Shown here: positions 30,279-43,105 of the stretch, piece by piece
Layout: each line of letters opens with the position of its first letter
Numbering within the stretch: the first letter of the stretch is position 1
Origin: Aquanectria penicillioides
Lineage: Eukaryota > Ascomycota > Sordariomycetes > Hypocreales > Nectriaceae
Direction of reading: 5' to 3'
Length of the DNA stretch: 64,000 bases
NCBI GenBank assembly: GCA_003415625.1
Contig: PYIU01000008.1
Coordinates: 930,001-994,000, forward strand
The notes under the pieces: generated by a model
Told to the model about the DNA's origin: nothing
Databases searched by the model: none
What the model saw: only the letters and a program-made list of their open reading frames with translations
Translations under genes and position numbers: made by a program

Positions 30279-31766
30279 CGAGTGACGAGTGACGAGCCGA
30301 GGGACGAGACAAGAGGCGAGATGAGATGAGATAGCGTTGAGGATAAGAGTATGGCGTTAGTGGCGTTGACGGGACATGTTGAGAAGATGATGGTTTGATA
30401 TAGATGAGCCCGTTTTGGCTGTGTATATGTATGTATCCCTGGGTATAACAAAGTTTGTGCCGAAGCGAAGATTAATGATTACAAGGTTAGATCAATGGGA
30501 CATTGGCATCCAAGTCACTTGACAGAGCACGTAATTAAAATAATCATGCATTATCATCATTATAGGGTCACTATGTCGATATCTCCTCCCTCCATGTCTG
30601 TCCTCCTGCTTGATCAAACACGCTCACCAGCTCCCATCATCTACTTGATCCCCAAAACCACATTCAATAATAATGTATTCAGGCCGTCCCGTCTTGTCTC
30701 GAAACAAAGCCCTCGTCAACCCAAAAATGCTCCGTCCAACGGCAATCTACATACACTTGTTCTTGTCTCCAAACGTTCTCCTGCATCTCTATTCCCAACA
30801 TGGAACGATGCGAAACACTGCTCTCCCCCAACATGCGATTCAATTATGAGACAATCTCTCCTCTCCAACGTAGGGCGAGTCAACTCCCCTTTCCTGGTTC
30901 GACTACAACTCCACTCTGTCTCGCAAGTCTTCCCGCATCCCAAAACCGAACCAATCCCGATTTTTTCAAACGCCGTAGCCAGAGTCCCTCCATTTCCACC
31001 GCACAGGGACGGAAAGGAAGCGAGTTTTCCTTCACTCTTGGTTTCGTTCGGATGCGACGAAACCCGGGGACAGTAATAAAAGACACCTGAATATCCAAAG
31101 ACATTCTGCAGAGACAGAACGGACCGCCAGAATCGACAAGTGTCAAGGGGCCACAAAACAAAACCCTTTGCTCCCAAAGCAACATCGCCGCTTAGCTTAG
31201 CACCACTTAGGCTTACATCCAGCGTAAGCATTGTCCAGCCCAGATTTTGTGTTTGCAAACCTTTCCTCTCTTACATCGCTCCCCTTAAATCTGTCTTCTC
31301 GAAATTCCATGAAGCGGTCCGGTCCGTCGAGACACGTCCAAATAGGCCGACGGGGCCTAGAACGGTGCATACGCATCGCATCATCCATGGACCATTCCCC
31401 GTTTTGCATGTTTCAAATCCGGTTCCCAGTTCCAGGAACCCGGCGCGAGCAAGCACTCAGACCCACCAACACAAATGCCGCTGGACGTCATACGACAACT
31501 GGGCCGTCCAAACTCCACGGCATACACCGTCTTCCAAAAAGCAAAAAAAGAAATGTAGAGAAAAAATGTCTTATCCCAGCGCTATGCAGCAAATGTCGTA
31601 TCGTGTAACCAACCAAGCCCGACTCCTGGCATGCGTGTTTTCGTTGAATATCATTCAGAAAAACCAGTGTTTCGGTACGCGCCAACCCGACACCCGGTGC
31701 CTGGTGCTTATAGATGCTCCAGTGAATTTTTTGCGGGGTAAGGATCATGACGGGTAAATCGATGAC
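30279..31766. other. 1.5-kb convergent region
   Basis: Between the protease stop and the STE50 stop. Long overlapping frames (up to 205 codons) exist on both strands but show no domain, and they interrupt each other. Probably UTRs and spacer. Confidence 0.5.
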
Positions 31767-33403
31767 CTAGATGATTCCTCCTGGGGGATCATACCCTGCT
31801 GCTCCCCGAGTTGCGCTGCCCAGCCCTGCGCTCCCTGGTTCTCCGTCCGCTGGCGCGCTTGTCGTCTTTCGCAACATGAACATGGGCTTCTTGCCTTCCT
31901 TGTCCAGCTGCTTGAACAATATTAGGGGTTTCTCCTCGAGGCCTAGACACCGTTCCTGATCTCCATAGACGATATACAGGGCATACTGGTCCCAAGGAGC
32001 GTTGATCTGATACTTCTTGAGAGCTGCGGGCAGTACCTTGTAACAGGGATCTTCCATGCTGACCCGGAACGACTTGAATATCTCGACCGAGGCATTGCTA
32101 GCACTTGGCGTGTCGGGCACAGGAGTCTCACGTCGGCGAGGCGGCCCTGATGGGCCCTTGTCGCGATTGTAAGTTCCGTGGTCGGAGTTATCAAATGTTG
32201 TGCGTGTTGAAGGAGTCGGGGCTTCGCTTCGGTAGGATCTAGAGGCAAGGGTGGTTCCACTCATATGGGTTGGCGGTGAGGTCGGTGATGGGATATTTGG
32301 CGAGGGATATGATGGAGAAGAGGCGCTCTGGCCGCCGCCGTTCATGGCAGCAAGATGTGATGACGACAAGACGGCCCGTTCCGCAGCGTTAGCAGGATCT
32401 AAAGTGGTTTCGGCTATTGATCGCTCGTGGGTAGCCTGGGTAGGGGAAGCATTCTTGGGCGTGGCCCCGATGACAATCTTCCTTGTCGAGTACTGGCGCT
32501 TCATGGCGTTTGCGGATTGGCTGGGGGTTGGAGTCGGTGCGGGAGGTGAAATGGTGGTCTCGTAGCTGTAGGCCTGGTTGTTGCCGCTCAGATTAGGCAG
32601 GGGCTGCTGAGCATCCTTGACCAGACGAAGAGCGGGGAGCACGTCTTCCCTCAAGCGTCTGAAATCTTCCGTGATACGTCGCAGGTCCTGCTCGAGCAGG
32701 CTCATGCGTTCATCACGCAGGCGAAATTGCTCGACGAGGTGCTTAATGTCCTTCAGAGTCGCGGTGGCATACTGAGCTTCGGCGTCGGCGGCTGCAGGGG
32801 TTCGCGGTTAGGATCAGGTCACATCACCGGGGGAGGGGAAAGTGGTTTAGCGACGTACACAGCGGAAGGTAGTGATCGCTCTCAAAGGGCACGTCCTGGG
32901 CCTTCTTGACGTCGTAGACGCTCTTGAGGATGGTTAGGCGATGACCTACGCTGGCGATGCCCATGCTCTTCAAGTCGTCGTGTTGAAGGGCGACAAGGGC
33001 CTCGCCAACAATCTCGTTCTCTGCGACAGGGACACACAAGGTCAGTCATTCCATCCATTGGTGGATTTCCATCGTGCGTCGACGAAGGCGAGCCCGGTTC
33101 GATCCAGAAGGTGTTAGGAAGGGACAAACCAAGGAAGCGATCAGCATATTGCTGCAGGCCAATGGAGCCGATGAAGTCTGCACACTCGTCGGCTGTCCAT
33201 TCGGTAATGATGGTCTCAGGCAAGCGGTCGGCGCTGTTGCGGTGTCCGTAGGTGGTTGGGGTGTGCTCAGCCGATGTGGAGAGCTCCGAGTCGATAGGAG
33301 AGCCCTCATCGTCGCCAACGGGAGAGCGATCGCCCATGCTTCGCTCATACTCGTCGTCAGCATCGGATTCGGCGTAGGCCGTGCCTCCGTCGAAGCTCAT
33401 CAT
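31767..33403 (-). CDS. STE50: Ste50-type MAPK adaptor (SAM and Ras-association domains)
   Basis: Three exons (33403-33130, 33020-32859, 32791-31767) give 486 residues, the expected size for filamentous-fungal Ste50. Starts MMSFDGGTAYAES. The SAM domain spans about 66-128: ITEWTADECADFIGSIGLQQYADRFL, then ENEIVGEALVALQHDDLKSMGI and RLTILKSVYDVK, with the first intron inside it. A short coiled coil follows (TLKDIKHLVEQFRLRDERMSLLEQDLRRI). The middle is Ser/Pro/Thr-rich and disordered. The RA domain is at about 377-454: VEIFKSFRVSMEDPCYKVLPAALKKY to MFMLRK. Ste50 binds the MAPKKK Ste11 through SAM, and Ras/Cdc42 or the membrane sensor through RA, linking them in pheromone, filamentation and osmotic MAPK cascades. 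Introns of 109 and 67 nt. Confidence 0.94.
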
Positions 33404-34082
33404 GGTGACGACGGAGGGCGAGCGGTCGCCAGCAGGAAAGAGTAGGCCAAGGCTAAGATCGGTGCGGCAGTCGAGGTAGTCCGTTGAGCAGAGTGTGTGG
33501 TGTCGTTGGCGTTGCTCAGGCGGCAGGCGGCAGGCGGTAGGCGCTTTAGGTGTGTCGTGATGGAACGAGGGGGGGAGGGGGCTGTGAGCGTCGGTCGGTC
33601 GATCAGTCGTCCACGATCGTCCAGAGGAGGGAGGATGTGGCGGCGACGGGAACGAAGGACGTGGAATGAAGTCGTCGAGGAGAGGAACTGGCGAGAGCGA
33701 CGAGTGGAGCGTTGAGTCGAAATGAGGCGGCACAGCAAATCGAGCGGCAGGAAGCGGAGACGGGCGGCAACGGCGACCTTTGGAGGAGCAAGTGAGGAAG
33801 AAAGAGGAGGCCCGTGAGAGGAGGAAGAGGGCGAGGGTTGAAGGCGAGCAGCAGCAACAGCAGCGGCAGGAAGAAGTAATGAAGCAAGAGCGGGAGAAAC
33901 AGACGAGGGGAGCGAGGTGGAGTGGGAGAATGAGCAGAGAGCAAGATCGTCGGCGATGATGGAGTCGTCGATGGTGTCGTGGAGGTGGAGGTGGAGATGG
34001 AGGCTGCTGGACCGACGACTAGTAGTGGGTGGTGAGTGGTGGTAAGTGGTGGCAGTGGTCGTAGTGGTGGTGGTGGTGGTGG
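33404..34082 (-). promoter_or_regulatory. Pyrimidine-rich leader and promoter of STE50
   Basis: On the coding sense this stretch is rich in CT/CAC runs and ends in (ACC)n at 34022-34083. Long minus-strand frames here are translations of simple sequence (poly-Thr, poly-His, poly-Ser). Most likely a long 5' UTR plus promoter. Confidence 0.45.
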
Positions 34083-34083
34083 A
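34022..34083. repeat. GGT-rich imperfect microsatellite
   Basis: Imperfect GGT/GTG repeat ending in seven near-perfect units, upstream of STE50. Confidence 0.8.
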
Positions 34084-35021
34084 CGGAAGCGCTGGGAAAG
34101 AGGAGAATGGGCCACTGGTCGTCAAGCGTCAAGCGTCGAGCATGGGCAGGGCAGTCAATCAGGCAGTGGGGAGAGACGAGGGGGAGAGGCGAGGGGGGGG
34201 AGATGGGCCAGAGGCGAGCGAGGGTGGAGGTACCGTGCCACAGAGCTGCGGTGGGACGGTACCTAGAGTCCGGAAAGGTTGCCTTAGGGCCGGGTACCTT
34301 GCAATGGGTTGCAAATGGACAAGCTAACCAAGTACCTTCCCAGCTGAGCGTAGGCGAGTAGGTACCGGCGAGGTCTGCGAGGTCTGGGAGGCATGCGAGG
34401 TCCGGGGAGACCGTGTGTGCACAGTCCACTCTATCTGTACCATAGTATCTGTACGATAGTATCCGTATCCTGTATCCGGACAAAGCCTGCCACCAGCCGC
34501 AAGGTACGGCACAGGGCCGGACACACTGACCACCTTCTGTCCCAGGTACGCCTTCGCACACCGAAAGCACCCAAGGACCACCAAGGACCACCACACCTAC
34601 CTAGTAGTAATGGAGTAATACTGCCGTCGGTAAGGCAGGCTAGGGACGTTAGGTTAGGTATCCGTAGGTAGGCAAGTTAGGTACAGCACACAGTGGGAGT
34701 GGGTTCGCAGTGGATATCTTTTCCCCCCCTCCCTCAGTCCACACCCTTTTGCCCCCGTAAGAGTCCCTGGTCTGGAGGCTAACAGGAACCCATACGGGAG
34801 CGAGGGCGTTCGGTTCCGTCGCCAGCACATCCATGGAGTCCGTCATAAGCAATCCACGAGGTTCTCCATCCGCGGCGGCTATACGGGCGTTTGTACCTGA
34901 CTTTAATTACATATTACATTGCCCTACATTGCATGCACCCGTGCTAGACACTGTCCGATCTGGGCTGCTCATACTTACGCATTCACATAGACCAGGAGCC
35001 CCAGGACCAAGTCCGGATACA

Positions 35022-35047
35022 CGGTACCTACCTACCTAGGTACCTAT
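35022..35047. repeat. TACC/GGTA palindromic cluster
   Basis: CGGTACCTACCTACCTAGGT then ACCTATG: overlapping TACCTACC and CCTAGG palindromes. Related words recur at about 12133, 34650, 40978, 45990, 57651 and 60909. Confidence 0.6.
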
Positions 35048-35900
35048 GTAACAGCAGCTGCTCTGTCCGCACACAGGAACCACTCAGCGAACAGATCGCA
35101 GAGGGATACGGACAATAGACAATCACCGTAAAAAAATTGTCAGTGCACTGGTTTTTTTTTTTTTTTTTTCCTGCAGTTGCACAGCCACAAAGTCGCTTCT
35201 TATGTCGCTTTGGACCGACCACCACCACCACCGCAAAAACGAATTCTCTGCGTCTAACTAACTATTTTGCTCCCGTCCATGCACTCAAGCTACCATTTCC
35301 TTCAATCCTGCCCTGCGATGCCTGCCGCATATTGCCTGCAATCGGTGGTAAGGTCAAGAAAGCCGCAAGTACTCCCTTCTTCGTGCACAAATTTCTTTCT
35401 GTCTACTCTTTTCACTATTCAGCCCCTCTCCCTCTTTCTCTTTCTCTCTCGCTTTCTCTTCTTCTCTTACGCCTACGTCCACGCCCACGCCCACGCCCGC
35501 GCTCATGCTCACCCCCGTTCATTGAAGCCAACCTGAGCATGGCGAACTTCGCCCCAGTCCAGCCACTGGCCGGCCCAGTCAAGCCAGTCCACCAACCCAA
35601 AGGCAAGAAAAAAACCCCGGCCCCCAAAACCCAATTCGGTCTAGATCCGTGCCCTGGTTCTGGGCCGCCCCCGCCGCCCCAAACGCATGTGGGATGGATT
35701 GGGTTGGCTGGGTTTGGGCGCGGCGACGGCGGTCGTTGTGACGGAGTGTGAGCTCATCCAAGGGGAGCCAAGGGGATCCAAGGACCAAAGGGAAGAGGCG
35801 TACGAAAAGGTACATACGAATACAGTACGAAGTAATAACGTGCTCTTAATGCTCATCTCGCCAGAGACGCTTCATCTAAGGCGAGTAAAAGAGGGGCCAA

Positions 35901-35977
35901 GACGTGGACGAGGACGAGGACGTGGATGAGGACGTGGACGTGGACGTGAGGGCGAGGGTGAGGGTGAGGGTGAGAGG
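35901..35977. repeat. Purine-rich 6-bp minisatellite (GGACGT/GAGGGT)
   Basis: Tandem GGACGA/GGACGT units shading into GAGGGT units. The purine-rich strand faces a pyrimidine-rich CCCACG/CTTTCT tract at about 35421-35515 on the same strand. Confidence 0.8.
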
Positions 35978-36302
35978 ACCAGGGAGATGTCACAAACAAG
36001 TCATCCTCCTTCCTTTCCAGGCCGTTCTATGTTTGAAATGGATGGTCCAACAAAGTAAAGTTGTTTTGTTTCCCGGTTGTTTCTCATCACACTCCGGAGT
36101 ACCGACTAGGGCTGCTCTCGTTTGGTTTGCCCTGTCGCCTTTGTTTCTTTTTCCTAGGCTTGGCTTTACTTTTTTTCGCCCTTCGCCCACCGCTCGGGCA
36201 CATTTGGCCTTTCCCTTGCCGAATGCAATGGCGTCTTTTCTTCTTGTTGTCGACAGACCAGCATTGCACTTGTTTGTACATTGTGCAGACAAACAAAAGA
36301 AG

Positions 36303-36331
36303 CACACACACGCACACACACACCCACACCC
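36303..36331. repeat. CA microsatellite
   Basis: Imperfect (CA)n, 53 bp before an A-rich run. Confidence 0.8.
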
Positions 36332-36383
36332 AGATTTGACATTCCCCACCCCAGAGAGACGAGAACGAGAAGGGGAGTGTTTG

Positions 36384-36416
36384 AAAAAAAAAAAAAAAAA
36401 AGAAAGAAAAAAAAAA
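36384..36416. repeat. A-rich homopolymer run
   Basis: About 33 bases, all A except two G. A poly-A of this size next to CA repeats can mark a retroposed tail, but no flanking element was recognised. Confidence 0.8.
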
Positions 36417-39400
36417 GTGGTCTGTCCTGCATTCTGTGTCTCCCAATAATCCCATGCGGCCTTGTGGATTCTCGCAACCAGAGACTCAAGGGGATGGGGG
36501 CCAACCCAAGCCAAGATATGCATAGTATGGTACATTGCCTGCTCACAGCTTACGCACAAACGTAGCCGCGCAACCAACAGCAAGAAACTAATGGCTGGCG
36601 CTGTCCCTCTGCCGATGCACAGCTAAGCTACATATGTACCTAACCCAGCGGCAGCAGGTTCCGAGCGCCTAAGCAGTATGCTATGTATAAACAAAAAAAT
36701 CAACAGCCCAGCGCCTAAGAGCATACTATATGGTGCTAAGGCACGGCTCGCTTTGCTGCGGTTGGTGGCAGCTCGCAGCTGGAGCTCTGCCCTCGATCGA
36801 TGCCCACGCCTGGGACAGCTTGGCGCCAATTCCCCGATTTCACGCTTCCCACTGGCGCATGCTAACAAGACATGGCACCGTGTACCGATAGTACCTGTGT
36901 ATAATAGGGTTCGCCGATGCGCCAGTGGCAAACTGATAAATTATCGCTATCGCCCAGATTGTCAGCTCAAGCCATTTTTCCTCCATTCCTAGGTCTTAGG
37001 TCTCGTCGTATCAATCTGCTATCTCATACATAGAGCTTACATGGCGCACATACGCGTATCGAGAGCCCCGGTCCAGTCCTTTCTCGCAGAACGCGCCCTC
37101 ACCCTCTCATCTCAGCGAACCCATCCCAAAGCGACAAGGCCGGGGGGGTTTTTTTTTTTTGGGAGGAGAAGTGAGAAACCTCCCCGGATATCTCGCCATC
37201 TGCTGCTCGGGTCGCTCGGCATCGGCCCCTTCAACCCTACGCGTCTCCTTGACAACTCTTGGCACAAGTCCTTTCTTTGATCGGCCTTGGAGCTGCAGAG
37301 GTCCGACCCTCGTCTTTCTGCGCGCTGCCTCGCTTCACCACTGCCACTGGTCCCGGCTGCACGTGGATGAAATGCGCCCTGCAACCACCCTGGACTTTGT
37401 TTGCTCAACTCTGCCTATATGGGGCCCAAACCCGAAGGCCCCCAGATCCCAGCATTCTTTTTTAGGCTTTTGACGTTGCCCCGTCACTGTCGTTTCCCAC
37501 GTGCTGTAATACCCAACATATCAAAAACACCACCAAGGAGTCAAGTATCAATGCTAAACCGCCATCGCCTGTCCAGTCCAGCCTTGTTCTGCCTGGCCTT
37601 GCCTTGTCTCCTCCTGCAGCTCTTCTCGTGTCATCTATCTCACTCAACTGCTTCTCGTATTCCACCTTCTCCAGCCCCCCCCCCCCCGCAAAATCCTCCT
37701 TGCTTCTACCACTGCCACGGCAAATGCCAGCCTCCCTCTCCCATTCCCATCCTATCCTCATCATCATCATCATCCCCCCCGGTCGTCTGCGTTTCAGGTT
37801 CCCGTCGCTGGTGTCCATTAGCTCGACTCCGCCCACCACCGTTTCGCCGCATTCCCACTACCGCACGGCGCACTCCCTCGTCCGCACTCCGCCTACCAAA
37901 CCGCCTTCAGCTGCACAACATCTCGACCAAGGTGTCAGCGTGCTGGTCCGGTCCGGCTAGTCCCAGGCTGAAGCTGGCCTGAGCTGGCTTCGAGTCAGGG
38001 ATCTATGGCTCTGGAGCTGTATGCACACACGCATTCGGGAGTGATTGGCGACCGTTTTGCAGAGATAGGTTGGTCCGTCGTGACGTAAACCCGTTTCTCC
38101 CCTGGTCCAGAATCCATCTGGATGTCACTTTTGACAAGTCGCTTGTCGTGCAAGCCTGCCCTAGTCCCAACTGGATTCCCCCAACGGGGGAGCTGACGGG
38201 CCAAACAGAACAGGCAAACCAACGCTGTTGTTTCCTGATGCCTCCAGGCCCCTGATCCTTGAGTTGTTTGCCTGTTTTGTTTCCTCGACGGGATCTCCCG
38301 TCACGATCACCGAGGGAGCCTTCTCATCGTCTTGTTGCTGTTGAAGCCTGCTCTCCTCCCATGCGACGATCGCGGTCCCCTTTCAGCCGCTCAGACACTG
38401 CCTCTTGCCGAAACAAGCAGGATGGAGTGGTGGTGATACGACTGTCAGGTTCTGAATCCTTCTCGGGCTTACCTCGCCTGGGTTCCCGTCCCATCTTGCT
38501 CTCATTCTTCGTTCTCACGCTAGACTGCACATTGGCACCAAGGCACGGCAGTCGTCATGACTGGAAGGACCACGAAGGCCAGATAAACCGGTCCTAAACC
38601 ATCTCTGCAAAGGACAAATACAGATGCAGAGCTTGAACATTCTTCCAATCCTAAAGCGAATGCTTATCTGCGCTGAGGGAACCAATACCGTAGCATCAAA
38701 GTTCCCGTCTAGAAATAGTTACGCCGTGGGGCGTGGGACCCCTAGGGTAATACCGGAACCAAGGCTTCAACCACTTGTTCCACAGGTAAAACACACTGCA
38801 TATGGATACCACGATGTTAAATTCTGTAGGTCGAGTAAGACAATATAATATGTAAGATGGGCCCAATGGTTTCCAACTGTTGATACCTTGATTTTATTTG
38901 CTCAATTCCAACAACGAGAGATGCGTCTCACAACTACAAGTCCTAGAGGACCACTAGGACTCCAGTCCCTTGACAAACTGGATTTGCAATACAGTTTTCA
39001 CTGTCTTAGGCCAGTCTGCAGAGTGACCTAGAGCAATGGCAAGTTAACATGACTGTTTTACTTTGAATCTATCAGATAACTGCCCAACTTGATGAATGTT
39101 TGAACAGTAATAATCCTAGTTCACATTTGCTTCATGTAAACCACCAAACTTCATCCACCATGTTCACATTCAGGAATCATTGCAAAGTTCTCTTCTGTTC
39201 ACAGAATCTTCATTGGCGTGGCCGCTTCAGAGAACCATTTGACGCCATCGCCGCTTCCCATATCCCCTCGTCTCCTTGATCCACCTAAGGCGCGGCATCA
39301 TACTCTTTCAGGATCGTCGCTCGCTTATTTCGCCAGGCCTTACTTAGCCAGACCTTATCGCAACCAAAAGCCCGCAAAGCGACCGAAAATTTCGAGCTCC

Positions 39401-41328
39401 ATCAATCATACAGAGGGGGCTAAAAACCTTCGGCTCCCGTGACAGGGTCAGGGCCTCGCAGGGCCAATGGCACCGAAGCGATTGGCCTTGAGTCAACCCG
39501 GGTTCAGACATTAAGCTTTGCAATCGGGGATAGACAAGGTGTCGTGGGATAATCCGTGTCCAAAAACTACATGAACAACTCACAGACCCAATCAAGCCAC
39601 CAATAGGAAAATGCTCCCTCGTCTCCCTAAAGGACACGTCCATTGTTAGAGTTAAAGTGAGGGTATGCAGGGACCTCCCTTGGCTCGTGGGGCCCCGGAA
39701 TTAGCCTTTTACCACTTGGGATTGGGATCCTCGAAGAGGGCATCTGCGATTGCGTGTACAGTTAATTTACTCGGTACAAACGACGAAGGAACTGCGGGGT
39801 TTCCAAAGCTCAAGGAATAGAGGTAGGCATCCTAGCTTGCACGACACCTATGGAGTTTGGGCTAGCTCAGATGTAGCTTCTAGATCATGGATCAATGAAA
39901 AGGGGAGATATATGTGTTCTGTTAAGACCTTCACTCTCAGATGCTGCCCACCGGTTCACGGTGAGCTGCTAGGTAATCTTGTGATCAAGGAACTGTCGAG
40001 TCGAGATCCGTACAAGCTACAATATACTCATGCAGTCAAGCAATAACCATTGTATTGTTATTACTTCTTCATCCGGAGCAAAATTCCTTATACTTTGTTT
40101 GTATTGTCTTGAATAACGAATGCCGACGTCATATGATAAGCGTACAACACCGTCACTTTTAGTCCCTGCGCCGGCGTATTCTTAGTTGAAGAGACCTGAG
40201 ACGCTACAAAATAACATTTGAAGGCCATATATCAGCATGGGCATCAAAATGTTACACTATCTGTCAAGCACAATGTTCGCTCGTGCTCCAATCACCTCAC
40301 CAACTGGAACAGGTTCAGGTGAGGAATGCTAAAGTTGGAAGTGCAAACATTGAATTGATTCGATACTTGCAAGGTTATTGCGCCAGGTTTCGTAATATTA
40401 AGGAATAAAGTCCATTGGCATGATATTGGTCGCCGGCCAAACACCGTTGTCAATGTAGTCACCCCTCTTCATGGCTGCAACACTGGCCAAAAACTTGAGA
40501 CTCGGTCAACGTATTAAGAGCACGCATTGCTGTCAACCCTATAATTTCTTACGATGCTTACTCTTGTCTTACTAGACCCTTCAAATGCAACGCTGCGTTC
40601 CTGGACGGTCTGACTGTTCCATAGATTGGGGACGAATAAGCGTTTTCATCTTCAGTATGAACTACTCGATTAGAGCTTCTTCTGCTCTGCCCACCTCGCA
40701 TGTACTACTAGAGACTGTAGACCGATAAAGAAAAAAGAAAAGAAAAAGAAACTCTTCAAAAGCAAAAAGAAAAGCAAAGAAAACATACAACACTCGGCAT
40801 TCGCTGGTCGTCACCGATCCAACTACTACTCAAGCGCTCCTCAGCTTGACTCTCGGAGAGCAGACGGGATCCAGTGTTTTCTGAGGGCTGTGGTCGTATG
40901 TGACAGATAGCCGAGTGAATGTGGAATATATCGACGACGCTTCCAACTTTTTATTTTTATTTTAGCAACTTCATTAGACTAGGTAGGTATCTTGATTGTG
41001 CGATCGTCGTCTATCATGAACCAACAGGTGGGGGATTCGAAACCCAATCAGAACGCAGCGACGCGCAGCCTGATCATCCTGAACTCTATCTAGGGCTCTC
41101 AAAGCGCCTCATTCACCACGATCGCTGTTGGCGCCTACTCTTTGCATCTAATTGGAGCCCGCACTTGTTCCACGATCGCCCTATAGAGTTCAAATTCCGC
41201 GGTGCGGCGCTGCATGAATGCTACCAGTGCCCTCCCCCAAATCTCCCGACCGCTCGCGAATACAACGTCACTCCAAAAACAGCTAATCTCTTACACGCAA
41301 ATTCAGATCTGACGGGACGAATACGACC

Positions 41329-42509
41329 ATGGGAACCAAGCTTCACGACTCAATTGAGGCGGCCTATGTGCCCGTCATCCCGTTCTCCGTCGCCCTGAGA
41401 GCCTTCAGACCCGAAACACGCCAAGTACACAGTTTGAGGAAGCAGCTCAAGGAGATTAACGGGGCCCTGAACACCCTCCTGTTTTTGCCCGACACAGCCG
41501 CCGGTCTAGATCTATCCCGTCTTGAAAACCCTTTGCTGTCATGTGGCAAACTATGTGAAGAGTTTACGCAGGCGCTCAAGGCCTATTCGGCGCGATTTGA
41601 TCCCAGTCTCCCGATCTTCCCCAACTTTGCCGAGGTGTCATACATGGGCGAGAGTGTCGACTTTGTTGTGGCTCTGCTCGACGGTTACAGGTGCACTTTT
41701 GAAGTTGCGCTTAGCCCAAGCAACCTGTAAGTGTTTCCTGTCATTTGTGTGGGTGGTGGGTCATTAAGGCTCTAATCCTAAATAGAGAGAAATCGCCGAT
41801 TACTTTCGAGCGCGTCGAAAACTACAAGGTTCTAGCCAAGAGCACTGCTGCCGACCTTGAGAGACACCTCTTGTATTTGACCGGAAGTCTCGCAATGATA
41901 GCCTCTAGCAAGGCGCCACGAGTAGCTGACACTAGGGCGATACAAGAACAACTTCGCAGAGAGAAGTCGAGTACCCAGAATTGTATCAGAGTCTGCAATG
42001 ATGTACTCGAATACCTCGATAAGATTCCTTGCGAGGAAACCGTTGACCGGGAGTCTTCGTCTGGAAGCAACCAATGCACTAGTCGGTTTACCCTGGACTT
42101 TGAAAGCACAGCTGAGTATAACTTACAAACTGCCTTCTCAACGCCCGCGGGTAGTCAATTTGCGGCGCCTATACATTGTAGATCCCGAGGAAATGGTTTT
42201 GGAAACAGGCAGTATTCCGGCCTCGTGGGTGAGGATTGTGCCAGGCAGATCGTGAAGGACAACCCACCCCCAGACATCGAACTATACAAAGTTTATCATC
42301 AAACCCAGAGGGATTCTATCTCTCCTGAGATGGGACATGCTTCTGGGACGGAGAACCATCATGGCGATGTTGTTAGGTTGGACAACCGGTTGTTACCTTC
42401 AAATGAAGTAACTTCATCGTATCGGGCTCGTATGACAACCCCGTGCTCGGGTTCCAACACGAGTGCACAACCGGCATGGGACCATGAAATGGATCCTGTG
42501 GTAGATTAG
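41329..42509 (+). CDS. Solitary fungal STAND-N-domain-like protein
   Basis: Two exons (41329-41726, 41786-42509) with a 59-nt GTAAGT intron encode 373 residues. Residues about 25-190 (ETRQVHSLRKQLKEINGALNTL, LENPLLSCGKLCEEF, KAYSARFD, SYMGESVDF, then ERVENYKVLAKSTAADLERHL) follow the helical pattern of the fungal STAND N-terminal domain (PF17111-type) from memory. No NACHT or NB-ARC follows. The usual hydrophobic first helix of that domain is replaced by MGTKLHDSIEAAYVPVI, and an in-frame stop at 41284 prevents extension, so the N-terminus is short or an upstream exon was missed. The tail holds NGFGNRQYSGLVGEDCARQI and is otherwise disordered. Likely a stand-alone relative of NLR N-domains; function unknown. 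Confidence 0.7.
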
Positions 42510-43105
42510 ATATTATTTAGCATAGATTGGCACGACTACTTCTTATTTCGGACCCTTTCCTCGGTAACCACTAATACGCTCTGAGTACACAGATAAGGGT
42601 TCGTTCATCATGTTTCCTACGTCAGTCACTCGTAGGCATCACAGGTGTCTTCATGACTCTATTGACAGAGACTAATTACTCCTCCGGAGCATTATATACA
42701 TGCCACGCTTTCTATGCCAGTTTACCTATATATACCATTGACTCTCCAACCCAACCCCCTCGAGGTTGGAAGAGCATTGATCATTTCCCATTCCCAAAAA
42801 ACTCCACACGACACCATTATGGCCTCCAATGCCTTCAGCTCCGCGATCCTAGGCGCAGAAAGTGCTCTTCCCGGAGAGATTGAAGAGAAAAAAAAAGAAG
42901 AAATAATAGGCGACACTGCCCATCTGCATGTCTCGCCAAGAAATAGAATGGGGGGTTCACAAAGTCGTGTAACATCCTAGTCCTTCATAGGATGATGGTC
43001 TATTCAGTTGCGCCAAACCAACACCGATCCGCTTTCTGGAGCACTCTTGACTCGTGAAAGGGATTCAAACGCCAAAATTCACCTTAATCCGAGTGCGAGT
43101 GTCCA
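42510..43105. other. Convergent 3' region
   Basis: About 600 bp between the STAND-N-like gene and LCB2 stops. A frame at 42714-42980 encodes a Lys/Glu-rich peptide from an A-run and is not supported as a gene. Confidence 0.5.

Larger units (their letters stand above)
34084..41328. other. 7.2-kb gene desert
   Basis: No gene supported. 34.1-38.6 kb is GC-rich with simple repeats, TACCTACCTAGGTACC words, and frames whose translations are low-complexity. 38.6-41.3 kb changes to visibly AT-richer sequence with few long frames, perhaps old decayed mobile DNA, though no element or terminal repeat could be identified. Confidence 0.5.

Noticed and set aside
33400..34125. A 241-codon minus-strand frame upstream of STE50
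   Set aside because: Translation of CAC/CCT simple sequence (poly-Thr, poly-His, poly-Ser); best explained as leader.
36384..36416. Poly-A run as the tail of a retroposon
   Set aside because: No element body or target-site duplication seen upstream.
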